Shown: positions 1-8,001 of the stretch, in pieces
Layout of the letters: every line of letters begins with the position of its first letter
Position numbering within the stretch: position 1 is the stretch's first letter
Assembly: GCF_004358185.1 (NCBI RefSeq)
Contig: NZ_SMUV01000063.1
Coordinates: 1-64,000 of the forward strand
Reading direction: 5' to 3'
DNA from: Antarcticimicrobium luteum
Lineage (GTDB): Bacteria > Pseudomonadota > Alphaproteobacteria > Rhodobacterales > Rhodobacteraceae
Length of the DNA stretch: 64,000 nt
Translations under genes and position numbers: made by a program
The notes under the pieces: model-generated
The model's database searches: none
What the model saw: the letters and a program-made list of their open reading frames with translations, nothing else
Told to the model about the DNA's origin: nothing

Positions 1-15
1 CGCCGCCCGGCGCCG

Positions 16-1545
16 TCACGCCGCGCCCGCCGTCGTCGCGCCGCGCGTCCGGATCGCGGCGCGGTCAATCTTGCCGTTACCCAGGCGCGGCAGGGCGGCG
101 GAGACGGCAAACACCTTTGGAATCTTGTAGTTCGCCAGCGATGCCGCGCAATGCGCCTTGAGCGCCTCGCCGGTTACCGTGGCGCCGGGCCGGCATTCGA
201 TGGCGCAATGCACCGCCTCGCCGAAAACCTCGTCCGGAATCCCGAAGACCACCACCTCGGCCACCGCGGGGTGGGTCTCGATCGTCGCCTCGACCTCGCG
301 CGGGTAGACGTTGTAACCGCCGGATTTGATCATCTCGCGCAGGCGGCCCTTGATCGAGACATTTCCGTCGGGGCGCAGACAGGCGAGATCGCCGGTCCGC
401 AGCCAGCCGTCCACGGTGAAGGCGTCGCGCGTCGCCTGCTCGTTCCCCCAGTAGCCGCGCAGCACGCAATCGCCGCGGGCCTGAATTTCGCCGATCTCGC
501 CGGTGCCGCAGCTGCGCCCGGTCTGGTCCGCGATGCGGGTTTCGAAGCGGGGATCGAACCGGCCGATACTGTTGAGCAGCACCTCGTCCGGCGCGCCCGG
601 GTCGGAATAGGACAGCGAACTCATCACCTCGGTCTGGCCGTACTCGACGAAGATCTCGGCGCCGGTTGACCGCAACCGCTCAAGGGTGGGCGCCGAAACC
701 GCGCCGCCGCCGATGCAGATCGACCGCAGCGAGGACAGATCGCGGGTGTCGAAATCGGCATGGTTCACCGCCATGGTGAACATCGCGGGCACCTGGAGCC
801 AGGTCTGTACCCTTTCGCGTTCGATCAGGTCCAGAACGCCGGCGGGGTTGAACCTGGCCTGGAATATCAGGGTGCCGCCGCCGATCAGGCAGCCCATCGT
901 CGTGTTCATGATCGCGCCGACATGGTTGATCGGCAGGTTCGAAAGATAGCGCCGGGGTTCGCCGTCGAGGTGGTCGTGCTGGCCGTGCGACGCGCCGATC
1001 AGCCCCCCGTGATGCAGCGCGGCGCCCTTGGGCCTGCCGGTAGAGCCGGAGGTGAAGACGATCACCGCCACGTCCCTGGATGTGGCCGGGCTCCGGCGCG
1101 GCGTGGCGGGGCCTTCGGCAATCGCCGCCAAAGGCACCTGGTGCACCGGAATGGCGCCGGCGGCATCGGCCGCGCGGGTGGCCAGGTCGCCTTCGCCGGG
1201 GGCCGGGGCATGGAGCAGGATGGTCGGCTGCGTGGTCTCGATCACATGGGAAATCTCGTCACGGGAATAGCGCGGATTTACGCCCACGTAAATAGCGCCG
1301 AGGCGGGAGGCGGCCATCAGCGTCAGGACATAGGGAATCCCCGGCGCGGCGATCAGCGCGATGCGGTCCCCGGGCCGGACGCCATGCCGATCCATCCAGG
1401 CAGAATATCTGTCAACATATTGATTGGCGGTACTAAAAGTAAGGCGATTACGACCTTCCACCGCGAACTCTGCCTGCGGTGTTCGATTCGAAAAATACTC
1501 CAGTACGGCATCGAGCGTTTCGGGAAAGGGAGCGGGCGTGGGCAT
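16..1545 (-). CDS. Acyl-CoA synthetase, AMP-forming (class I adenylate-forming)
   Basis: Activates a carboxylic acid to its acyl-CoA through an acyl-adenylate in the cytoplasm. The 509-residue protein has the normal length for the family. The AMP-binding P-loop TSGSTGRPKG lies near residues 165-174, followed by the acceptor motif VEYGQTE, the hinge GDLACLRPDGNVSIKGR, and the C-terminal catalytic lysine in LGNGKIDR. The frame is open further upstream, but I start at the ATG at 1545 because AAAGG precedes it by 8 bases; the upstream residues do not look like a ligase N-terminus. It is divergent from the alpha/beta hydrolase at 1662, and a candidate operator lies in the gap. Substrate is unknown: medium-chain or aryl acids are typical of such stand-alone ligases. 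Confidence 0.9.
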   Translation of the reverse strand: MPTPAPFPETLDAVLEYFSNRTPQAEFAVEGRNRLTFSTANQYVDRYSAWMDRHGVRPGDRIALIAAPGIPYVLTLMAASRLGAIYVGVNPRYSRDEISHVIETTQPTILLHAPAPGEGDLATRAADAAGAIPVHQVPLAAIAEGPATPRRSPATSRDVAVIVFTSGSTGRPKGAALHHGGLIGASHGQHDHLDGEPRRYLSNLPINHVGAIMNTTMGCLIGGGTLIFQARFNPAGVLDLIERERVQTWLQVPAMFTMAVNHADFDTRDLSSLRSICIGGGAVSAPTLERLRSTGAEIFVEYGQTEVMSSLSYSDPGAPDEVLLNSIGRFDPRFETRIADQTGRSCGTGEIGEIQARGDCVLRGYWGNEQATRDAFTVDGWLRTGDLACLRPDGNVSIKGRLREMIKSGGYNVYPREVEATIETHPAVAEVVVFGIPDEVFGEAVHCAIECRPGATVTGEALKAHCAASLANYKIPKVFAVSAALPRLGNGKIDRAAIRTRGATTAGAA

Positions 1546-1603
1546 TGATTCGACCTTTGTTATCCGGGTTCGCCGAATTGGCGCATTGACTTCATGCAAA
1601 AAA

Positions 1604-1619
1604 TTAACACAAATGTAAA
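1604..1619. promoter_or_regulatory. Candidate TetR operator, box B
   Basis: TTAACA-CAAA-TGTAAA is a near-dyad in the AT-rich gap between the divergent acyl-CoA synthetase and alpha/beta hydrolase genes. It matches three other sites around the TetR gene at 5562 (5409-5424, 5449-5464, 6228-6243). Its position would let one repressor control both directions. Binding is inference. Confidence 0.5.
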
Positions 1620-1661
1620 AAACTTCAACCGTGATGATATGGACGAAATCGGGAGGGTCAG

Positions 1662-2468
1662 ATGGCATTGATGACTGTGAACGGCGCGGATCTTTTCGTC
1701 GAGGAATTCGGGGCCGGGGAGGACGTGGTGATCTTTACCCACGCGCTGTTCTTCAGCGGCCAGATGTACGCGCGGCAGATCGCGCGGCTGTCCGGGCGCT
1801 ATCGCTGCGTGACGGTCGACTGGCGCGGCATGGGCCGCAGCGGCAAGCCGCTGGGCGGGTATGACGTCGACAACCTGTGCCGCGATGTGATCGGTGTCGC
1901 CGATGCGCTGGGCATCGACCGGTTCCATTGGGTGGGCATGTCGGTGGGCGGCGTCGCCGGCATCCGTCTTGCGGCGCAGATGCCGGAGCGGTTCCGCTCG
2001 CTCGCCATCGGCGGGGCCTCGGCCGAGGCCGAACCGATCGAAAAGGTGGTGAAATACGAAAGCCTTTTGCTGCAAGGGTTCGCGCGCGATCCCGAAAGCG
2101 TGGTCGACGGTCTGTTGCCGATCCTCTACGGCGAGCCGTTCCGCACCGATCCGGCGCGTGCGGAGAGTCTTGCGCGCGAACGCGCGCTGATCGTGGCCAA
2201 TGACGGACCGGCGGTGGCGCGCGCCTCGGCGCCGATTCTGCGCCGGGTCGATATTCGCCACATGCTGCCGCATGTCGCCTGCCCGACCTATATTTTCTGC
2301 GGCGCGCTCGACGGGGCGAATCCGCCGGAGAAATCGCGGACCATCGCGCAGGGCATACAGGGCTGCCGGCTGGAGGTGTTCGACGGCATCGGTCATCAGC
2401 CCAATGTGGAGGCGCCCGATCTGCTTGCCGAACGGCTGCTCGCCCATCTCGGGGACGCCGCAGCGTGA
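1662..2468 (+). CDS. Alpha/beta hydrolase
   Basis: Serine hydrolase of the alpha/beta fold, 268 residues, cytoplasmic (no signal peptide). The triad is readable: nucleophile Ser94 in the elbow GMSVGG, an acid in GALDGANPP, and His in GIGHQPNVEAPD near the C-terminus. The oxyanion region DWRGMGRSGKP resembles enol-lactone hydrolases (3-oxoadipate enol-lactonase type) and related esterases. The start ATG at 1662 is preceded by GGGAGGG with a 5-base gap. It begins a short operon with the M20 amidohydrolase downstream. The true substrate could be an ester, lactone or amide; the family is too broad to decide. Confidence 0.88.
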   Translation: MALMTVNGADLFVEEFGAGEDVVIFTHALFFSGQMYARQIARLSGRYRCVTVDWRGMGRSGKPLGGYDVDNLCRDVIGVADALGIDRFHWVGMSVGGVAGIRLAAQMPERFRSLAIGGASAEAEPIEKVVKYESLLLQGFARDPESVVDGLLPILYGEPFRTDPARAESLARERALIVANDGPAVARASAPILRRVDIRHMLPHVACPTYIFCGALDGANPPEKSRTIAQGIQGCRLEVFDGIGHQPNVEAPDLLAERLLAHLGDAAA

Positions 2469-2477
2469 CGGATGCCT

Positions 2478-2500
2478 GGCGGGCGCGGTGCCCGCCCGCC
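2478..2500 (+). other. Intercistronic GC hairpin
   Basis: GGCGGGCG and CGCCCGCC form a perfect 8-bp stem around a 7-base loop, just after the alpha/beta hydrolase stop. There is no T-tract, so it looks more like an mRNA-stability or attenuating hairpin than an intrinsic terminator. Confidence 0.45.
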
Positions 2501-2570
2501 CGGTTCGCCCGGCATCGCGCCGGCGGCAGATATGAGGATGATACAGCATCAGCAAGGGGATAGTGGGCGG

Positions 2571-3722
2571 ATGTTTCTGACCAATGAGGACATGATCGAA
2601 CTGGTCGCGTGGCGGCGCAAGCTGCATGCGATGCCCGAGCTTTCGGGCGAAGAGGCCGAGACCGCGCGCGAGGTGAGGCGCGCGCTGTCGGCGACCGGCC
2701 CGGACCGCCTGATCGGCGATCTGGGCGGGCATGGTCTCGCGGCGGTCTACGAGGGCGCCGAGCCCGGCCCGACGGTGATGTTCCGCGCCGAGCTGGACGG
2801 GCTTGCCATCGAGGAGGTCTCTGATCTGCCCTATCGCTCGCAGGTGCCGGGCAGGGGCCACCAGTGCGGCCATGACGGGCATATGGCGACGCTGATGGCG
2901 CTGGCGCGCGGCCTGTCCCGCAAACGGCCGCGCCGCGGCCGCGCTGTTCTGATGTTCCAGCCCGCCGAGGAAAACGGCGCGGGCGCCGCCGCGGTCGTGG
3001 CCGACCCGGCCTTTGCCGCGATCAAGCCGGACTACGCCTTCGCCTACCACAACATGCCGGGCATGCCGCTGGGGCACGTCGCGGTGGCGGAAGGGCCGAT
3101 CACCTGCGCCTCGCGCGGCATGAGGATCATCCTGACCGGGCGCACCGCCCACGCCTCGATGCCCGAAACCGGGGTCTCGCCGGTGCCCGCGGTGCTGAAA
3201 CTTCTGCCCGCGCTCGGCACCCTGAACGGCGGCATGCTGCCGTCGCCGGATTTTGCGATGACCACGATCACCCACGTCGGGATCGGTGAACCCGCCTTTG
3301 GCATTTCGCCGGGCAACGGCGCGGTCTGGCTGACGCTGCGCAGCCTGACCGACAGCCGGATGGAGGCGCTGTGCCTGGATGCCGAGCGGCTGGCGGCCGA
3401 GGTGGCAGCCGAGACCGGCCTTGGCGTCGAGATCGAGTACGACAACGTGTTCGCCGACTGCTCGAACGATCCCGAGGCGGTCGCCTACGTCCGCCGCGCG
3501 CTGGAGGCCGAGGCCATTCCCTTCGATACCGGCGACCTGCCGTTGCGCGGATCGGAGGATTTCGGCGGCTTCGGCAAGGACGGCAGCCGGATCGCGCTGT
3601 TCCTGCTGGGATCCGGCGAGAACCGCCCGCACCTGCACAACCCCGACTATGATTTCCCCGACGACCTGATCGGCATCGGCGCGCGGGTGTTCAACCGCAC
3701 CCTGCGGGACATTCTTGGCTAA
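2571..3722 (+). CDS. M20 family amidohydrolase (N-acyl-amino-acid / hippurate hydrolase type)
   Basis: Predicted metal-dependent cytoplasmic hydrolase that removes an acyl group from an N-acylated amino acid or similar amide. The 383-residue protein carries the M20 signatures: GRGHQCGHDGHMATLM (metal ligands) early on, FQPAEENGAG (catalytic Glu pair), and the C-terminal RGSEDFGGF. An upstream in-frame extension exists, but the ATG at 2571 fits the family N-terminus (WRRKLHAMPELSGEE) and has AAGGGG about 14 bases before it, so the start is less certain than the product. It lies 102 bases after the alpha/beta hydrolase. The next gene is convergent. A second M20 enzyme of the same general type lies at 17764. 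Confidence 0.88.
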   Translation: MFLTNEDMIELVAWRRKLHAMPELSGEEAETAREVRRALSATGPDRLIGDLGGHGLAAVYEGAEPGPTVMFRAELDGLAIEEVSDLPYRSQVPGRGHQCGHDGHMATLMALARGLSRKRPRRGRAVLMFQPAEENGAGAAAVVADPAFAAIKPDYAFAYHNMPGMPLGHVAVAEGPITCASRGMRIILTGRTAHASMPETGVSPVPAVLKLLPALGTLNGGMLPSPDFAMTTITHVGIGEPAFGISPGNGAVWLTLRSLTDSRMEALCLDAERLAAEVAAETGLGVEIEYDNVFADCSNDPEAVAYVRRALEAEAIPFDTGDLPLRGSEDFGGFGKDGSRIALFLLGSGENRPHLHNPDYDFPDDLIGIGARVFNRTLRDILG

Positions 3723-3771
3723 CGGGACGGGGGCTGCCCGCCGCGCCGCAGGGCCGGCCGGGCGGCGGCGC

Positions 3772-5397
3772 TCAGCGCCAGATCCCGTCCTCGGCGTCAA
3801 AGGCGCCGAGGCGCAGGTCTTCGACGCCCGCCACCAGCGTCTTTTTCTCGATCTTGTTCGACGCGGTGCGCGGGAAGTCGTCGACGTAGGCGATGTAGCG
3901 CGGCACCTTGAATTTCGCCAGGTGTTGGCGGGCGTGGTCCAGGATCGCCTCGACCGGCACCGCTTCGCGGGCGACACTGTTCTTGAGCTGGACGTAGATC
4001 TTGACCTCTTCGCCGCGCACCGGGTCGGGCACCGCCACGGCGGCGGCGTCCTCGATGCCGGGCAGGGCGCAGACCGCCGCCTCGACCTCGCGGGCCGCGA
4101 TGTTTTCCTGCGAGCGGCGGATCATGTCCTTCAGCCGGCCGACGAGGTAGAGAGCCCCATCCTCGTCGGCGCGGAAAAGGTCGCCGGTGCGGAACCAGCC
4201 GCCGTCGCGGAACACCTCGGCGTTGGCCTCGGGGCGGTTCCAGTACCCCTGGAAGATCGAGCGTCCGCGCACCCAGAGTTCGCCGGTTTCGCCGGGTTTG
4301 ACCGGCTGCCCGGCCTCGTCGCGGATCGTCGTTTCGCGGCAGGGCGCGGCGAAACCGACGCTGCCGGAATCGTACATGTCATTCAGTTCGGGCGGCATCC
4401 ATGTGCCAAGCCCGATCTCGGTCATCCCGAAAGCCTCGCGCGCGGTGACGCCGAACCGGCGGCGGAACGCGCGGCAGGTCTCGGGCGGCCAGCCGAATGT
4501 GGCCACCTGTTTCAGCGCGGTCTGCGCCTCCTCGGGGCGCGGCGGCTGGCGCGTCATCAGAAGCGGGAACATGCACCACTCGATCCGGTGGTCCAGAATC
4601 CAGTCCAGGAACCGCGACGACGACAGCCCCGGCGCGATCACCAGCGTCGCGCCGGTCAGCAGCGCCTTCAGCGTGATCCACTGCGGGTCCATGTAGAAAT
4701 AGGGCTGCGCCGAGAGGATCCGGCGGGCGGGCTGCGCATCCCAGGCGATGGCGGCGCGGGCGAGAACCAGCCAGTAGTCATGGGTCAGCATGCAGCCCTT
4801 GGGAAAGCCGGTGGTGCCCGAGGTGTACTGGATGTTGGCCAGATCGTCGGGGGTGGCGGTGCTGTCCAGGGGGGTGTCCGGGGCGTCCGCCGCGATCCGG
4901 TCGAAGGCGCCGCCGCCCTCGGCCACGTCGGCGATGGTGATCTGCGCGCGCAGGTCGTCCGGCAGGCCGGCGATCACCTGTGAATACTCCGCATCGTGCA
5001 GCAGCAGCCGGGCGCCGGAATCCTCCAGCACATAGGCGATCTCGCCGGGGGTATAGCGGGTGTTGACCGGAACATGCACCGCGCCCAGCCGCGCCAGCGC
5101 GATGAACAGGGCCGGATAGGCCAGCCGGTTGGGCAGCATCAGGCCGACGCGGTCGCCCTTGCCGATGTCCATCGCCGAAAGCGCATGGGCATAGCGATGG
5201 GTCAGCGCCCCGAACCCGGCATAGGTGGCGCGTTCGCCCCGCTCGAAGACCTCGATGGCGATCCGGTCGCCGAAACGGGCGCAGGCCGCGGTGACGGCAT
5301 CGCCGATCGACTGGCGGACAAAACCGTCACCAAGCCGGCGCGTGCGTTCGAGCGCGCCGGCGATTCGGTCCGGGGTGGGGCGGGGATGGGTCGACAT
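3772..5397 (-). CDS. AMP-dependent acyl-CoA synthetase/ligase
   Basis: Second class I adenylate-forming ligase, 541 residues. The P-loop YTSGTTGFPKGCMLTHD begins near residue 191. FGMTEIGLGTW is the acceptor motif, WFRTGDLFRADEDGALYLVGRLKDM the hinge, and TASNKIEKK carries the C-terminal lysine. I start at the ATG at 5397 (GGGAAA 8-10 bases upstream) rather than 48 bases further out, where no ribosome binding site is visible. With this choice two candidate TetR boxes fall upstream in the 164-base divergent region shared with the TetR gene. FadD13/bile-acid-CoA-ligase-like enzymes are the nearest general class; the substrate is not evident. Confidence 0.9.
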   Translation of the reverse strand: MSTHPRPTPDRIAGALERTRRLGDGFVRQSIGDAVTAACARFGDRIAIEVFERGERATYAGFGALTHRYAHALSAMDIGKGDRVGLMLPNRLAYPALFIALARLGAVHVPVNTRYTPGEIAYVLEDSGARLLLHDAEYSQVIAGLPDDLRAQITIADVAEGGGAFDRIAADAPDTPLDSTATPDDLANIQYTSGTTGFPKGCMLTHDYWLVLARAAIAWDAQPARRILSAQPYFYMDPQWITLKALLTGATLVIAPGLSSSRFLDWILDHRIEWCMFPLLMTRQPPRPEEAQTALKQVATFGWPPETCRAFRRRFGVTAREAFGMTEIGLGTWMPPELNDMYDSGSVGFAAPCRETTIRDEAGQPVKPGETGELWVRGRSIFQGYWNRPEANAEVFRDGGWFRTGDLFRADEDGALYLVGRLKDMIRRSQENIAAREVEAAVCALPGIEDAAAVAVPDPVRGEEVKIYVQLKNSVAREAVPVEAILDHARQHLAKFKVPRYIAYVDDFPRTASNKIEKKTLVAGVEDLRLGAFDAEDGIWR

Positions 5398-5408
5398 CAG
5401 CGGATTTC

Positions 5409-5424
5409 CCGACAGGCGTGTAAA
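5409..5424. promoter_or_regulatory. Candidate TetR operator, box C
   Basis: CCGACA-GGCG-TGTAAA lies only 11 bases upstream of the acyl-CoA synthetase start at 5397, so binding would occlude its leader. It shares the ACA-N4-TGT core with boxes B, D and A. It is the weaker of the two boxes in this divergent region. Confidence 0.45.
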
Positions 5425-5448
5425 AGTTATCTTTGAATTCGCCATAAA

Positions 5449-5464
5449 GTGACAGATATGTCAA
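5449..5464. promoter_or_regulatory. Candidate TetR operator, box D
   Basis: GTGACA-GATA-TGTCAA contains a perfect TGACA/TGTCA dyad with a 4-base centre. It sits mid-way in the divergent region between the acyl-CoA synthetase (5397) and the TetR gene (5562), as expected for an autoregulatory operator. It is the most symmetrical of the four boxes. Confidence 0.55.
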
Positions 5465-5561
5465 TACTGGGCCTCTCCGCTGTGCCTTGGTGTGCCGGTT
5501 GTCATTCACGGTTCGGGGCCGGATAACGGAGAGAAGACCGAAACGGGTAAGGAGTAGAGTT

Positions 5562-6221
5562 ATGGCGGCGGAAGCCAAGCAGTCGAAGCGATATTCGAAG
5601 CGCCGGGAGTCGATCCTGGTCGAGGCGTTGCGCGTGTTCTCGGAGCGCGGGCTGGAATCGACCGGCATCAAGGAAATCGCGACCAGTCTCGGGCTCACGC
5701 ATCCGGCGCTCTATCATTACTTCGCGTCCAAGGAGCAGCTTGTCTACGAGGCGGTGAGCAAGGCGATCCAGGATGAGATCGCGGCGATGGAAAGGGCCAT
5801 TGAATCGCTGCCCGCGCATCCTGGGTTGCAGTTGTATACCCTTGCAAAGGCACAGGTTTTTCATGAACTGGACGGGCGAATATATGTGCCGTTCGTGAAT
5901 GCCTTTCTCTACGGGCCGCTGCGCAATGCCGCCAAGCTGTCGGACGAGCAGCGCGACGACATCCTGCGGCTGCAGCGCCGGATCGTCGGCCTGTACCGCG
6001 ATGTCATCGCGGCGGGCCAGAAGACCGGGGAGTTCGCCGCCGGCTCGCCGACGATGTCGGCCTTTGGGGTGCTCGGGATTCTGTCCTACGCGGTGTTCTG
6101 GTTCCGCCCGGACGGGCAGATGGACGCCGAGTCGGTTGCCAGCGCCATGGCGGCGCAGGCGGTGCGGTCGGTCAGCAAGCTGGTAGAGGTCGGCGAAGAG
6201 GTGCCGCCCGGCCCCGTCTGA
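5562..6221 (+). CDS. TetR/AcrR family transcriptional regulator
   Basis: 219-residue one-component regulator. The N-terminal helix-turn-helix reads RRESILVEALRVFSERG, then GIKEIATSLGLTHPALYHYF, a textbook TetR recognition helix. The rest is a ligand-binding helical domain. The start ATG at 5562 has an ideal AAGGAG 7 bases upstream; an earlier in-frame start is not needed. The gene is divergent from an acyl-CoA synthetase and directly upstream of the TRAP operon, and four matching dyads occur in its flanking promoters. Inference: it represses both acyl-CoA synthetases, the hydrolase operon and the TRAP operon, and is released by an acid or acyl-CoA. Confidence 0.93.
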   Translation: MAAEAKQSKRYSKRRESILVEALRVFSERGLESTGIKEIATSLGLTHPALYHYFASKEQLVYEAVSKAIQDEIAAMERAIESLPAHPGLQLYTLAKAQVFHELDGRIYVPFVNAFLYGPLRNAAKLSDEQRDDILRLQRRIVGLYRDVIAAGQKTGEFAAGSPTMSAFGVLGILSYAVFWFRPDGQMDAESVASAMAAQAVRSVSKLVEVGEEVPPGPV

Positions 6222-6227
6222 TAAATA

Positions 6228-6243
6228 TTGACAAACTTGTAAA
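6228..6243. promoter_or_regulatory. Candidate TetR operator, box A
   Basis: TTGACA-AACT-TGTAAA, 7 bases after the TetR stop and 48 bases before the start of the TRAP binding-protein gene. The TTGACA half could double as a -35 element, so repressor binding would block the TRAP operon promoter. One arm position is mismatched. Confidence 0.5.
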
Positions 6244-6291
6244 ACAAATTAATGCTGAGCCTCACGTGGAGTGACACAGGGGAGGTTCACC

Positions 6292-7335
6292 ATGAAACGA
6301 GTCAGGTCCGCCATTGGTGCGGTTTGTCTGGCCGCAGGCATCGCATCGGCCGCGTCGGCAGATGAACATTTCAAGGTCGTCGGGACCTGGGGCACGGGGG
6401 CGATGTTCCCCGAGCATGAGGCCCCGTTGTGGCGCACCGCCTTGCCCGAGGCCTCCGGCGGGAAGATCACCGCCGACATTCAGGCGATGACCGATCTCGG
6501 CCTAAAGGGGTTCGAGACGATCAAGCTGCTTCAGACCGGGGTCTATGACGCCGGCTTCGGGGCCTATACCTATATCGCCTCGGGCAACCCGGTGTTCGAG
6601 GGCATCGACCTGGCCCTGGTTTCGGGTTCGACTGCGGAGAACCGCAAGCTTGTCGCGGCCTATGAGCCGGTGGTCGCCGAGGCTTTTGACACGATCCACG
6701 GCGTCAAGCTACTGGGAAGCTATCCGTTCCCGGCGCAGATCCTGGTCTGCCGCGACGCCTTTGCCGGATTGGATGATCTCAAGGGGCGCAAGATCCGGGT
6801 CTATTCGACTACGCTGGGCGACATGGCCGAGGGGCTTGGCGGCGTCAGCGTCACGATCCCGCTGGGCGATGTGGTTCCGGCGCTTCAGCGCGGCGTGATC
6901 GACTGCGGCGTGTCCAGCGGCATCAGCATGTATACGGCGAAATGGCAGGATGTTGTGAAATACGTCTATGAGACGCCGGTGTCCGCCGGCATCGCCTTTC
7001 TGGCCATGAACAAGGCCCGCTGGGAGGCGCTGGACGCGGATACCCGGGCACTGATCGAGACCGAGGTCGATACCTTTGTCGACAAGGCCTGGGCGGCGCT
7101 GGCCGACTCCGAAGAGCAGGGCGTCGCCTGCCTTACCGGGGAGGGGACCGAATGCCGCTATGGCGCGCCGGCCGACATGACGCTGGTGCGCGCGGGCGAG
7201 GGCGACGCCGCCGTTCGCAAGCAACTGCTCGCCGATTTCGTGCTCAAACGCTATGCCGATCGCTGCGGTGACGACTGTACCGCGCGCTGGAACGAAACCG
7301 CCGGCGCGGTGATCGGAGCCGAGGCGCGCCGCTAA
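6292..7335 (+). CDS. TRAP transporter solute-binding protein, DctP family
   Basis: Periplasmic receptor of a tripartite ATP-independent importer, 347 residues. The signal peptide spans about residues 1-23 (MKRVRSA, hydrophobic core, ending ASA-DEHF). The family ligand-binding stretch includes KGRKIRVYSTTLGD near the middle and QRGVIDCGVSSG. GGAGG lies 6 bases before the ATG at 6292, which fixes the start. The Q and M membrane subunits follow. The pocket arginine in RKIRVY suggests a carboxylate ligand, as usual for DctP proteins. A hairpin overlaps its stop codon. Expression is probably controlled through the dyad at 6228. Confidence 0.93.
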   Translation: MKRVRSAIGAVCLAAGIASAASADEHFKVVGTWGTGAMFPEHEAPLWRTALPEASGGKITADIQAMTDLGLKGFETIKLLQTGVYDAGFGAYTYIASGNPVFEGIDLALVSGSTAENRKLVAAYEPVVAEAFDTIHGVKLLGSYPFPAQILVCRDAFAGLDDLKGRKIRVYSTTLGDMAEGLGGVSVTIPLGDVVPALQRGVIDCGVSSGISMYTAKWQDVVKYVYETPVSAGIAFLAMNKARWEALDADTRALIETEVDTFVDKAWAALADSEEQGVACLTGEGTECRYGAPADMTLVRAGEGDAAVRKQLLADFVLKRYADRCGDDCTARWNETAGAVIGAEARR

Positions 7336-7343
7336 GGCGCGCC
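7323..7343 (+). other. Hairpin across the TRAP binding-protein stop codon
   Basis: GGCGCGCC-GCTAA-GGCGCGCC: two copies of a self-complementary octamer form an 8-bp stem whose loop contains the TAA stop. It separates the dctP-type gene from its membrane subunits, and probably protects upstream mRNA or tempers downstream expression. Confidence 0.5.
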
Positions 7344-7374
7344 GACCCTCACAACCTCACATCAGGGAAACACG

Positions 7375-8001
7375 GTGATGATGAACCGAAACCTGCTTTG
7401 CGGGCACGGCACGATTGTGCGCATGGCCCAAGTCCTGGTCTGGATCTGCGGTGGCGCGCTGATCGTGATGTCGGTCGTCATCACCGTCGAGGCGCTGATG
7501 CGGAAGTTTCTCAGCCATTCCTTTGGCGGCGTCGATGAGATCACAGCCTATGTCTTTGCCGTCACCACCACCTTTGCGTTTCCCTTCGCGATCCTGCAGC
7601 GCGCGAACATCCGCATCGACATCCTGCGCAACCTGTTCGGGGTCCGTGTCCGGCTGTTGCTGGATGTGATGGCCTGGGCGGCCTTCACGCTGGTCTTTGC
7701 GCTGATCGCCTACAGGGCCTGCGCGCTGGCGCTGCAATCCTATGCCGAGGGCGCCCGCTCGATCACGCCGCTGCGCAGCTATCTTGCCATCCCGCAGGGG
7801 GCCTGGGCGGCCGGTCTGGTCGCCAGCGTGCTGGCCTCGCTGTCGCTGGCGCTGCGCGCTGTGGCGCTTTGGCGCAGCGGCCGGGCCGCCGCCGCCGCCG
7901 CGCTGCTGTCGCCCTCTGATGAGGTGGCGCAGGAGTTGTCCCACATCGCACCCGCATCCGGCGCCCCGTCCGATGCCCGCCTGTCCGGAGATATGTCATG
8001 A
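7375..8001 (+). CDS. TRAP transporter small membrane subunit, DctQ family
   Basis: 208-residue membrane protein with four predicted transmembrane helices (first near residues 18-38, second near 55-75, third near 88-110, fourth near 140-162), as in DctQ. The motif FGGVDEITAYVFAVTTTFAFPFAILQ in helix 2 is typical. Its C-terminal tail of about 40 residues is longer than usual and Ala/Ser-rich. Three starts are possible (GTG 7375, ATG 7378, ATG 7381); AGGGA at 7364-7368 favours the first two. It overlaps the DctM gene by ATGA and is surely co-translated with it. Confidence 0.9.
   Translation: MMMNRNLLCGHGTIVRMAQVLVWICGGALIVMSVVITVEALMRKFLSHSFGGVDEITAYVFAVTTTFAFPFAILQRANIRIDILRNLFGVRVRLLLDVMAWAAFTLVFALIAYRACALALQSYAEGARSITPLRSYLAIPQGAWAAGLVASVLASLSLALRAVALWRSGRAAAAAALLSPSDEVAQELSHIAPASGAPSDARLSGDMS

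Noticed and set aside
3723-3771. Possible terminator in the first convergent gap
   Set aside because: GC-rich with short imperfect pairings only and no T-tract; I could not build a convincing stem.
6265-6290. GTGACACAGGGGAGG as a fifth TetR box
   Set aside because: Only one half-site (GTGACA) matches; the TGT half is missing and the sequence is the TRAP ribosome binding site.
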